From assembly GCA_003133505.1 (NCBI GenBank), contig PKXT01000086.1, forward strand, positions 4,729-10,172: DNA of 5,444 nt. Reading direction: 5' to 3'. This DNA is from Acidobacteriota bacterium. GTDB lineage: Bacteria; Acidobacteriota; Terriglobia; Acidiferrales; UBA7541. Shown here in pieces: positions 1 through 5,185 of this stretch. The number at the start of each line of letters is the position of its first letter. Position 1 is the first letter of the stretch. The notes under the pieces were generated by a model that had not been told where the DNA came from, did no database searches, and worked only from the letters and a program-made list of their open reading frames with translations. The position numbers and the translations under genes are program-made.

Positions 1-599
1 CCGTTGAAGTCGGCCGCAACCACCCCAACCGGCGTATTTCCCGTGGCATAGGAGATGGGATTTTGGAAAGTGCCATCACCATTGCCAAACAGAATCGAAA
101 CAGTATCGGCTCCGGAATCGGTAACCGCCAGATCTGGAATGCCGTCACCGTTGAAATCCGCGGCAACGACGGCAAACGGCGATGAACCCACCACGTAGGG
201 GATCTGCGGCTGAAAAGTGCCATCGCCATTGCCAAGAAAAACGGATACTGTGCCATCCGCGGAATTGGCAGCCGCTATGTCCAGAGCCCCGTCGCTATTA
301 AAATCTCCGACGGTCACCGACAGCGGCTCCACGCCGGCAGGCAAGTCCACGTGAGGGTTGAATGTGCCGTCGCCATTGCCAAGGAGGATGGAAATCGTGT
401 AGGAAGCGCGATCGGCCACCACTAGATCGGCTTTACCGTCGCCGTTAAAATCTCCGGTTGCGAGGGCTATGGGATCCTCGCCGGTAACATAACTGGCGCC
501 TAGCTGGAATGTTCCGTTGCCATTTCCAAGAAAGATGGAGACGCTGTTGGAATCACGATTGACCACCGCCAAATCCGCTTTGCCATCGCCATTGAAATC
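1..599 (-). repeat. Tandem 147-bp FG-GAP/VCBS repeats with calcium-binding loops
   Basis: The Asp codon opening each DFNGDG-type loop has its first base at 599, 452, 305, 158 and 11, exactly 147 bp (49 residues) apart each time. Four units are complete and a fifth is cut by the edge. Each unit carries the D-F-N-x-D-G-x-x-D loop typical of FG-GAP/integrin-like calcium sites, and then a GNGxGTF motif about 25 residues later. One loop is DFNSDGALD, the others DFNGDG. Such units form blades of a beta-propeller, so more are expected left of the window. The units differ at many codons, so they look like old duplications under protein-level constraint rather than a recent expansion. Confidence 0.9.
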
Positions 600-1973
600 C
601 CCCCAAACAATCGCGCGAGGGGCCAAGCCCGTGGTGAGACTGGCCTGATTCATGGAAACCGGATTTGCGATGGTGGTTACATCAAAAAACGCCGGGAGGG
701 AAACCCCGCCTCCTGGTAATGGATTGGAAACCGATACGATTGCAGTGGCGGCAACTGCAATATCGGCGGCCAAGATCGCAGCCGTCAATCGAGTGGCGCT
801 CACGTAGCTGGTGACCCGCGGGCTGCCGTCCCATTCCACAACCGAGGACGATGTAAAACCGGTGCCGTTCACGGTGAGAGTGAATCCAGGGCCGCCCGGC
901 AAAGCTGTTTCTGGCACCAGCGGTTGGCTGATGGAGGGAACCGGGAAGGGGCTAGTTCCCATTAAACTAACGGATTGAGGGCTGCTGGGCGCGTTGTCCG
1001 TGATCGACACGGCCGCCGTCCAGGTGCCCATGGCCGTCGGAGTAAAAATTACAGTTATTGTGCAACTGACTCCCGGATTCACCGAGTTGCCACAGGTATT
1101 GCTCTCGGAATAATCTCCGCTATTCGCGCCGGTAACGTTGAGGCTGGTAATGCTGAGGGTAGCCGACCCAACATTGGTGAGAGTCACTACCTGCGGTAAA
1201 CTGCTAGTTCCCACTCTTTGTTTACCAAAAATCAGGCTGACGGGAGACAGGGTAACGTAAGGGCCCGTAGGGATGCCCATGCCGGATAAGGGAACACTTT
1301 GTGATCCCCCGCCTCCATTATCGGTGATGGTCACCATGGCATTTCTCGCCCCGATAGCGGTGGGCTGAAAAGTAACCGCGATTCCGCAACTGGCGAGACT
1401 GTTTACCCGACTGCCACATGTAGTGGTCGCGGTGAAATCTGCGGAATTGGTCCCCCCGATAACGATGCTGGAAATGGTGAGGACAACATTCCTCTCATTA
1501 GTGAGCGTGACGGATTGCGGTGCGCTGGCTGTACCCACCACCTGATCGGCAAAAACCAGGCTGGGGGGCACAAGCTGGACCGACGTGCCTATTCCTGAAA
1601 GAGAAGCCTGTTGCGGACTATTAGCCCCGTTGTCCTTGACCGTGATGGAGGCTCCAAGCGGCCCCAGAACAATCGGATCGAACGCGACGGATATCTGGCA
1701 GCTTGCCGCCTGCGCTACAGTCGCGCCACAATTGTTAGTTTGAGCAAAGTTTTTATTATTCTTTCCCGTGACTGTTATACCCAAAAGGTTTAATGTTCCC
1801 GGCCCCGTATTGGTGAGGGTGATAACCTGCGGAGGACTATCGGTTTGAATTACCTGAAGCCCAAACGCCAAGCTGGATGGCGAAAGAGTTACGCCGGGCC
1901 CACTGGCCATGGCACGCCCTGGAAGGAGTAATACCGTTAAAGCCATCAAGCCCCAAACGAAAGGGAAAACCAT
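1..1973 (-). CDS. Large secreted repeat protein: signal peptide, three ASH/HYDIN-like Ig repeats, IPT/TIG domain, FG-GAP/VCBS repeats (partial, C-terminus beyond left edge)
   Basis: One uninterrupted frame runs off the left edge, giving 657 residues without a stop. Residues 1-23 form a hydrophobic signal peptide ending in AMA. Three Ig-like repeats of the choice-of-anchor-D/HYDIN type cover about 28-131, 132-239 and 240-344, each opening with an SLxF-type strand. An IPT/TIG domain (about 345-433, GPGFTLTVNGTGF) follows. FG-GAP/VCBS repeats with DFNGDGxxD calcium loops begin at D459 and continue past the window. The family is extracellular and structural or adhesive, with beta-propeller-forming repeats; no catalytic domain is visible, so ligand and role are unknown. 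The start is uncertain. The same frame is open to ATGs at 2057 and 2090 (stop at 2094-2096) and a GTG at 2018, and none has a strong Shine-Dalgarno. I chose 1973 because it gives a compact signal peptide, although its n-region lacks the basic residues the longer versions supply (IRRTIKF). Confidence 0.88.
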   Translation of the reverse strand, partial: MVFPFVWGLMALTVLLLPGRAMASGPGVTLSPSSLAFGLQVIQTDSPPQVITLTNTGPGTLNLLGITVTGKNNKNFAQTNNCGATVAQAASCQISVAFDPIVLGPLGASITVKDNGANSPQQASLSGIGTSVQLVPPSLVFADQVVGTASAPQSVTLTNERNVVLTISSIVIGGTNSADFTATTTCGSRVNSLASCGIAVTFQPTAIGARNAMVTITDNGGGGSQSVPLSGMGIPTGPYVTLSPVSLIFGKQRVGTSSLPQVVTLTNVGSATLSITSLNVTGANSGDYSESNTCGNSVNPGVSCTITVIFTPTAMGTWTAAVSITDNAPSSPQSVSLMGTSPFPVPSISQPLVPETALPGGPGFTLTVNGTGFTSSSVVEWDGSPRVTSYVSATRLTAAILAADIAVAATAIVSVSNPLPGGGVSLPAFFDVTTIANPVSMNQASLTTGLAPRAIVWGDFNGDGKADLAVVNRDSNSVSIFLGNGNGTFQLGASYVTGEDPIALATGDFNGDGKADLVVADRASYTISILLGNGDGTFNPHVDLPAGVEPLSVTVGDFNSDGALDIAAANSADGTVSVFLGNGDGTFQPQIPYVVGSSPFAVVAADFNGDGIPDLAVTDSGADTVSILFGNGDGTFQNPISYATGNTPVGVVAADFN
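942..1892 (-). repeat. Three Ig-like (ASH/HYDIN, choice-of-anchor-D type) repeats with a conserved cysteine pair
   Basis: Three consecutive protein repeats start at 1892, 1580 and 1256 (104, 108 and about 105 residues, including short linkers). Each has the pattern V-x-L-x-P-x-S-L-x-F near its start, PQxxTLTN around position 21-28, a cysteine at 55 and another at 65, F-x-P at 71-73, and an SLSG/PLSG/SLMG ending at 97-100. The cysteines form a C-x9-C pair in all three (CGATVAQAASC, CGSRVNSLASC, CGNSVNPGVSC), which suggests one disulfide per domain in an exported protein. The boundaries come from manual alignment. Confidence 0.85.
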
Positions 1974-2221
1974 CGAACTGCCGTGCTGGCCCACAAACTT
2001 GATGGTGCGGCGGATCACACCGACCGCAGACCGTACTTGATAGGACAATGCTGTCATGGCCACAAGCCAAATTGCCGGGAACCGAACCATACATCATCTT
2101 ACAGCAGAACCCGCCTTGACGAAATAGTACCTAAGTCCTAAACAAACGGGGGGCCGGAATATGAGTTCAGCGTCCCCGATGGTGCTGGGTGTCAGACTTG
2201 CGGGCGCGGGGCGAAATTCGT
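1974..2221. other. Spacer between the pyrophosphatase-like gene and the repeat protein gene
   Basis: These 248 bases may include up to 117 bases of 5' coding sequence of the repeat protein if translation starts at the ATG at 2090. Nothing else in it is coding by content. I see no convincing -35/-10 pair on the minus strand. A TACTAT box at about 2124-2129 has no partner at the right spacing. No good terminator follows the pyrophosphatase-like gene, so how transcription is separated from the downstream gene is unclear. Confidence 0.5.
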
Positions 2222-2683
2222 TCACACCCTCGGTCCGATTGGCCCGCTGCCTGAATCTTCGTGCTCGGTGACGTAGTCAATGGCCGATTCTCTGCCCCGG
2301 AAGCTATCCGCCCGAATCGTCTTGCCGGCAACGTGATCGAATACGTGGCTCACAAACTCGGTCAGCATTTGCTTGGTTTCGCCGTCAAGCCGCCCTTCTT
2401 CGCCTCGAATAACTGCCAGAACATTATGGTCTTCGTTGCCATCCTCAATCTGTTCCATCAGGCCGATCGGGTCGCACTCCACGATTTGACCAGTCTGCAA
2501 TGATGTCTTGGTGAGGACAAAACAGTCCACGTTCAGACCGTCGTCCGCCGTCGTGTGGAGGATAAATCCGTAAGGCATTGGATAAGCTCGGGAAATTCGA
2601 GCTGTTCCCGCGAATTTGAGCGTCTTTTCATCATGGTAATTCTTAGTAAATGAACCAGCCTCGTTTTGAATAAATACCTTCAT
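2222..2683 (-). CDS. Family I inorganic pyrophosphatase-like protein, probably catalytically inactive
   Basis: This 153-residue protein aligns without gaps to the core of E. coli pyrophosphatase (offset 17) from Y34-P-M-P-Y-G (Tyr51/Tyr55) through H43-T-x-x-D-D-G to N-E-D-H-N-V-L-A-V. The fold is therefore clear, but the catalytic set is broken. Asp65, Asp70 and Asp102 are kept (D48, D53, D85). Asp67 is L50, the next Pro is N51, Asp97 is E80, Lys104 is N87, and Tyr141-Lys142 correspond to V114-F115. Active enzymes need these residues to hold metal ions and pyrophosphate, so hydrolysis is unlikely; this is inference from a by-eye alignment. The frame is open back to 2791 inside amt, but homology begins at the Met at 2683, which has only a weak ribosome-binding site. 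The gene lies 43 bases after amt on the same strand, so co-transcription is likely. It is somewhat shorter than the usual 170-180 residues and lacks a signal peptide, so it should be cytoplasmic. Confidence 0.82.
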   Translation of the reverse strand: MKVFIQNEAGSFTKNYHDEKTLKFAGTARISRAYPMPYGFILHTTADDGLNVDCFVLTKTSLQTGQIVECDPIGLMEQIEDGNEDHNVLAVIRGEEGRLDGETKQMLTEFVSHVFDHVAGKTIRADSFRGRESAIDYVTEHEDSGSGPIGPRV

Positions 2684-2726
2684 ATTACGCGATCGTCCGG
2701 GGCCAGTTAGGGCCTCATCGTTATGC

Positions 2727-3950
2727 TTAACGCCCAAACTCCTCGTAAGCGTGCTCGCCGTGGAGGGCTTCATCCAGTCCAAGTTTTTCACTAGCCTCGT
2801 CGACTCTCACCGGCGTAAAGGTGTTGATGATCTTCAACATCGCGAGGGTAAAGAGGAACGCCCACACCGACGAGAACAGGACGGCAACCAGTTGTTTCAT
2901 AAAAAAGCCGGCATCGCCGTGTAACAGGCCATTCGGACCCGCCGGATTATAGGCTCGGTCGGCAAAAATTCCCAGCATTACGATGCCCAGAAAGCCGCCC
3001 ACGCCGTGGACGCCCCACACGTCGAGCGCGTCGTCCCAGCGCAGCTTGTTCTTCAATTCCACCGCGAAGTAGCAAACCACCCCCGCGGCAAGGCCGATAA
3101 TCACCGCGGTGCTTGGCGAAACGTAGCCGGCTGCCGGAGTAATCGTGGCCAGCCCAGCCACCGCGCCGGTCAACAGGCCGAGCAGTTTGGGCTTCTTTTC
3201 CAGGGACCACGCGGTTATCAGCCAGGCAACCGCCGCAAAAGACGCGGCGATATCCGTATTGAGGAAGGCCGTAGCGGTTACGGAATCCACGCGCATCTCG
3301 CTGCCAGCATTGAAACCATACCACCCAAACCACAGCAGCCCGGTGCCCAGAGCCACCAGCGGGATGCTGTGAGGCCCAGGGTCGGCCACTCGCCGCCGGC
3401 CTACGTACAGAATGGAGGCCAGCGCGGCAATGCCGGCAATATTGTGTACGACTATGCCGCCCGCAAAATCGCGCACTCCCCACTGTTCCAGAACTCCGCC
3501 CCCCCAAACCATGTGTACGAACGGAAAATAAACGAAGGTCAGCCATCCGGTGAGGAACAACATATACGCCTTAAAAGTGACGCGATTGGCGAAAGCGCCC
3601 GAAATCAACGCGGGCGTGATGATCGCGAACATCATCTGGTAGGCGATGAATACCAGCGCGGGAATCGTAACGTTGGGAGAAGGAGTATTGAGGCTTACTC
3701 CGCGGAGACAGATGTTATTTAGGTTTCCTATGATTCCGTGCCAATCCCCGCTGAAGCACACCGAATAACCGTAGAGATACCAAATCACCGTTGTCCAACC
3801 CATGGACACGAAACTCTGCATCATAATGGCCAGCACATTCTTGCGGCCCACCAAGCCGCCATAAAAGAACGCCAAGCCCGGCGTCATCAGCATGACCAGA
3901 CTGGTGCATAAAATCATGAAGCCAGTGTTGCCGGTGTCCAGGTGAAGCAT
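2727..3950 (-). CDS. amt: Ammonium transporter, Amt/MEP/Rh family
   Basis: This 407-residue inner-membrane protein conducts ammonium or ammonia into the cytoplasm, normally as a trimer. Family landmarks run in order: TPGLAFFYGGLVGRKNVL at about 23-40 (first helix and loop), FAIITPALISGAFANR at 108-123, HMVWGGG at 146-152, DFAGG at 161-165, GFNAGS at 212-217 and GVHGVGG at 313-319. By comparison with E. coli AmtB, the gate Phe107 and Phe215 (F108, F213), Trp148 (W149), Ser219 (S217), Asp160 (D161) and the twin pore histidines His168/His318 (H169, H315) are all present, so it should be active. About 11 membrane helices are expected. No cleaved signal peptide is apparent, unlike E. coli AmtB. 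The C-tail ends in the usual HGEHAYEEFGR, the segment that contacts GlnK in AmtB. The start is fixed by AGGAGG five bases upstream. The H-N-I-A-G order after the first histidine differs from the common H-I-N-A-G. A pyrophosphatase-like gene follows after 43 bases. Confidence 0.97.
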   Translation of the reverse strand: MLHLDTGNTGFMILCTSLVMLMTPGLAFFYGGLVGRKNVLAIMMQSFVSMGWTTVIWYLYGYSVCFSGDWHGIIGNLNNICLRGVSLNTPSPNVTIPALVFIAYQMMFAIITPALISGAFANRVTFKAYMLFLTGWLTFVYFPFVHMVWGGGVLEQWGVRDFAGGIVVHNIAGIAALASILYVGRRRVADPGPHSIPLVALGTGLLWFGWYGFNAGSEMRVDSVTATAFLNTDIAASFAAVAWLITAWSLEKKPKLLGLLTGAVAGLATITPAAGYVSPSTAVIIGLAAGVVCYFAVELKNKLRWDDALDVWGVHGVGGFLGIVMLGIFADRAYNPAGPNGLLHGDAGFFMKQLVAVLFSSVWAFLFTLAMLKIINTFTPVRVDEASEKLGLDEALHGEHAYEEFGR

Positions 3951-3955
3951 GTATG

Positions 3956-3961
3956 CCTCCT
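3956..3961 (-). promoter_or_regulatory. Shine-Dalgarno of amt
   Basis: AGGAGG on the minus strand lies five bases before the ATG at 3950. It is the consensus sequence at near-ideal spacing, and it fixes the amt start. Confidence 0.9.
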
Positions 3962-3985
3962 GAGCTACAAAATAATAGAGCTACA
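3962..3985 (-). promoter_or_regulatory. TATTAT box flanked by an 8-bp direct repeat in front of amt
   Basis: Two copies of TGTAGCTC (minus strand; 3978-3985 and 3962-3969) are spaced 16 bp apart. The eight bases between them contain TATTAT (3972-3977), a 5/6 match to a -10 box. No -35 hexamer is recognisable at 16-18 bp upstream. If this is the amt promoter, the leader is very short, only the ribosome-binding site, and the repeats would flank the melting region as an operator or activator site. This is pattern recognition only. Confidence 0.35.
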
Positions 3986-4072
3986 GATCGTTCGCCCGAC
4001 GCTCCGCGAACCCACCACAATTGCAGACTGCCGAACAAGGCCGCGTTGACAAACCGACATTGCTGCTTGAAT

Positions 4073-4093
4073 CCGAAGTAACCGCCACTTCGG
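4073..4093. other. Hairpin-forming inverted repeat CCGAAGT-N7-ACTTCGG
   Basis: A perfect 7-bp inverted repeat has a 7-base spacer (4073-4079 and 4087-4093). No T-tract follows on the minus strand (it reads ATTCAAGC), so it is not a standard intrinsic terminator. It may be an operator half-site pair or a leader stem. Confidence 0.4.
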
Positions 4094-4124
4094 GCTAGCC
4101 GGATCTTGCGGCATCGGGCTAGCC
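4090..4124. repeat. Two copies of TCGGGCTAGCC, 24 bp apart, each containing the palindrome GGCTAGCC
   Basis: The 11-bp copies lie at 4090-4100 and 4114-4124. Each ends in the 8-bp palindrome GGCTAGCC, so the palindrome centres are 24 bp apart, a little over two helical turns. Tandem symmetrical sites upstream of a nutrient transporter gene fit a dimeric regulator. The first copy touches the arm of the hairpin at 4073-4093. Confidence 0.45.
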
Positions 4125-4125
4125 A
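4110..4125 (-). promoter_or_regulatory. Possible sigma54-type -24/-12 element upstream of amt
   Basis: The minus strand reads TGGCTAGCCCGATGCC. Compared with TGGCACG-N4-TTGCW it keeps TGGC at -24 and TGC at -12, with ten bases between GG and GC as required. It lacks the AC of the -24 box and one T of the -12 box. Sigma54 control of amt is known in Proteobacteria; whether it applies here is not shown. The site overlaps one GGCTAGCC palindrome, which may alone explain the match. Confidence 0.22.
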
Positions 4126-4167
4126 GCCTAAAGCTGAAGGGTACGATACGCCGTAGCGCGCCCCGGC

Positions 4168-4187
4168 GCAACGGGACAACCCGTTGC
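4168..4187. other. Strong short hairpin GCAACGGG-ACAA-CCCGTTGC
   Basis: A perfect 8-bp stem with a 4-base loop lies upstream of amt. A second, overlapping inverted repeat, GCGCC-CC-GGCGC, spans 4158-4169, so the two stems share bases and could form alternatives. No T-run follows on either strand, so neither looks like a terminator. Confidence 0.45.
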
Positions 4188-4226
4188 AGCAAGTTGCGGA
4201 TTCGGATTCATATCCCCCCAGAAACA

Positions 4227-4259
4227 TGAAGGGCGCCCCAACCCTCGGGACGCCCTTCA
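4227..4259 (-). terminator. Intrinsic terminator of the FecR-domain gene
   Basis: A perfect 9-bp GC-rich stem (TGAAGGGCG at 4227-4235, CGCCCTTCA at 4251-4259) can be extended inward by three G-C pairs after one mismatch. It lies 22 bases past the TAG stop. On the minus strand the stem is followed by TGTTTCT, a short imperfect T-tract, and there is no T-tract on the plus strand. This orientation fits termination of the FecR gene and separates it from amt. Confidence 0.68.
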
Positions 4260-4281
4260 CAGCGAATGCTTAAAACAGATT

Positions 4282-4983
4282 CTATGGCTGAAACGGGCTG
4301 AGCGACGGCGAATTGCCATTCCCACCTTGTTCGATCGCCAATCCGATACCGAGCGCGGCACCCACAATAATTACACCCACCAGAATCTTCCGGTTTTTGT
4401 GATTGTTGTTGGCGGGCGGCGGGGTACCGCTTGCGCCGGCGGAGCCGCCCGACTGCGCGCTGGAGTCATTCACCATTTGCACGGTCAAAGCCATACCCTC
4501 CGGTACGATCGTAATGGTGGGATTCGCCATGGTGGAAATGAGCAGGTTCCCCTTCACGGCCGAAATCAGGGCGGAGTGGGAATTGATGATTTGAACTGTC
4601 CCCACGCCATCCGCGTTTTCGGTGCGAACGGTTGCATCGCCCAACATGGCCACAACCGGAGCCGCAGCCGTGCTGCGGAATTTCGCGTAACCATCTTCCA
4701 CATTTACGCGCACCGGCTCCTTAGCCGCTGACGACAAAAACTGCACGCGGGTATTTTCCAGCATCATCACCTGCGATGCGCCGGTAAAGGCGATTTGCGC
4801 GCTGCCATTCGATCCCACTTCCACTACATCGCCGCTGTAAACCGTGGTTCCCTGGACAAGGTCGGCGCCGCGCACCATGGCCGCTGTGCTTCCCTGCACG
4901 ATCCCCACAGCCGCAGGATTACCGTAGCCGGGAATGGCGATAAGTGAAACCAACAACAGCGCAACGAATTTGCGGGCTTGCAT
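4282..4983 (-). CDS. Secreted FecR-domain protein with C-terminal hydrophobic glycine-rich tail
   Basis: This 233-residue protein begins with a signal peptide (MQARKF, hydrophobic core to about residue 17, likely cleavage near GYG, 19-21). Residues of about 30-105 match the FecR-domain pattern: a VQGTTVYSGDVVEVGSNGSA stretch (43-62), then QIAFTGASQVMMLENTRVQF (63-82). A beta-rich segment follows to about 170. Next come a Ser/Gly/Ala-rich linker (173-186), PPP and an Asn-rich stretch, a basic cluster HKNRK (195-199), a hydrophobic segment with regularly spaced glycines (200-217), and a G/N/S/P tail. In E. coli FecR is a sigma regulator, but no sigma factor gene lies nearby. Stand-alone FecR-domain exported proteins of this type are frequent in Acidobacteriota and their function is unknown. 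GGAGGT five bases before the ATG supports the start. It has its own promoter and terminator and appears monocistronic. The domain call is from memory of the family. Confidence 0.82.
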   Translation of the reverse strand: MQARKFVALLLVSLIAIPGYGNPAAVGIVQGSTAAMVRGADLVQGTTVYSGDVVEVGSNGSAQIAFTGASQVMMLENTRVQFLSSAAKEPVRVNVEDGYAKFRSTAAAPVVAMLGDATVRTENADGVGTVQIINSHSALISAVKGNLLISTMANPTITIVPEGMALTVQMVNDSSAQSGGSAGASGTPPPANNNHKNRKILVGVIIVGAALGIGLAIEQGGNGNSPSLSPFQP

Positions 4984-4988
4984 GCCTA

Positions 4989-4994
4989 ACCTCC
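4989..4994 (-). promoter_or_regulatory. Shine-Dalgarno of the FecR-domain gene
   Basis: GGAGGT on the minus strand lies five bases before the ATG at 4983, which makes it a strong site that fixes the start. Confidence 0.85.
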
Positions 4995-5041
4995 GTCAGA
5001 TGTCCGAAATAAGCGCCAATGCCTTAGTACTATCAGGCGCA

Positions 5042-5069
5042 ATGCTAGCAAATATGATTGATATGTCAA
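5042..5069 (-). promoter_or_regulatory. Sigma70-type promoter of the FecR-domain gene
   Basis: The minus strand has a perfect TTGACA (5064-5069), a 16-bp AT-rich spacer and TAGCAT (5042-5047; 4/6 to TATAAT). The TAGCAT is preceded by TGC, matching an extended -10 (TGn). Transcription would start near 5035, giving a leader of about 50 bases to the ATG at 4983. The spacer between the epimerase stop and this gene (4984-5185) shows no gene and no clear terminator for the epimerase. Confidence 0.68.
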
Positions 5070-5185
5070 GACCCAGCTGCGAAAAATGTTCTAGGCCGCT
5101 TAAGGCGAATTCCGCAGAACGATTATTTTGCGGCTCGCCGGCCACCCCGACCCCGCATTCTTGACCACGAACCTCGCCAACGCGT

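Larger units (their letters stand above)
3951..4226. other. amt upstream control region (non-coding)
   Basis: No credible gene lies in these 276 bases. Open frames crossing it continue into amt out of frame, or start at a TTG without a ribosome-binding site. The region is rich in symmetry: hairpins at 4168-4187 and 4073-4093, tandem palindromes at 4090-4124, and a direct repeat next to the amt start. It may hold a long structured leader, binding sites for a nitrogen regulator, or both. The sequence alone does not decide between them. Confidence 0.5.

Noticed and set aside
1837..2097. 86-residue frame on the minus strand beginning at ATG 2097
   Set aside because: It overlaps the repeat protein in another frame, and its translation has no domain-like pattern, whereas the repeat protein frame gives clear signal peptide and Ig repeat sequence.
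2140..2178. Possible terminator after the pyrophosphatase-like gene (CGGGG ... CCCCG followed by TTTGTTT on the minus strand)
   Set aside because: The stem is only 5 bp with a loop of more than 20 bases, too weak to call.
2684..2791. N-terminal extension of the pyrophosphatase-like protein back to ATG 2791
   Set aside because: It would overlap the 3' end of amt by 65 bases, and the extension has no pyrophosphatase similarity; homology begins at the Met at 2683.
3006..3722. 238-residue plus-strand frame opposite amt
   Set aside because: It is an antisense shadow of amt; the minus-strand frame gives the full Amt signatures, and this one has no recognisable motif.
3965..4192. Possible small upstream peptide of 75 residues in the amt leader
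   Set aside because: It starts at a TTG inside the amt upstream region with no Shine-Dalgarno, and its composition (Arg-rich, no pattern) looks like translated non-coding DNA.
3715..4260. 181-residue minus-strand frame across the amt upstream region
   Set aside because: Its 3' half is amt read in another frame, and the rest spans hairpins and the terminator; no domain and no ribosome-binding site.
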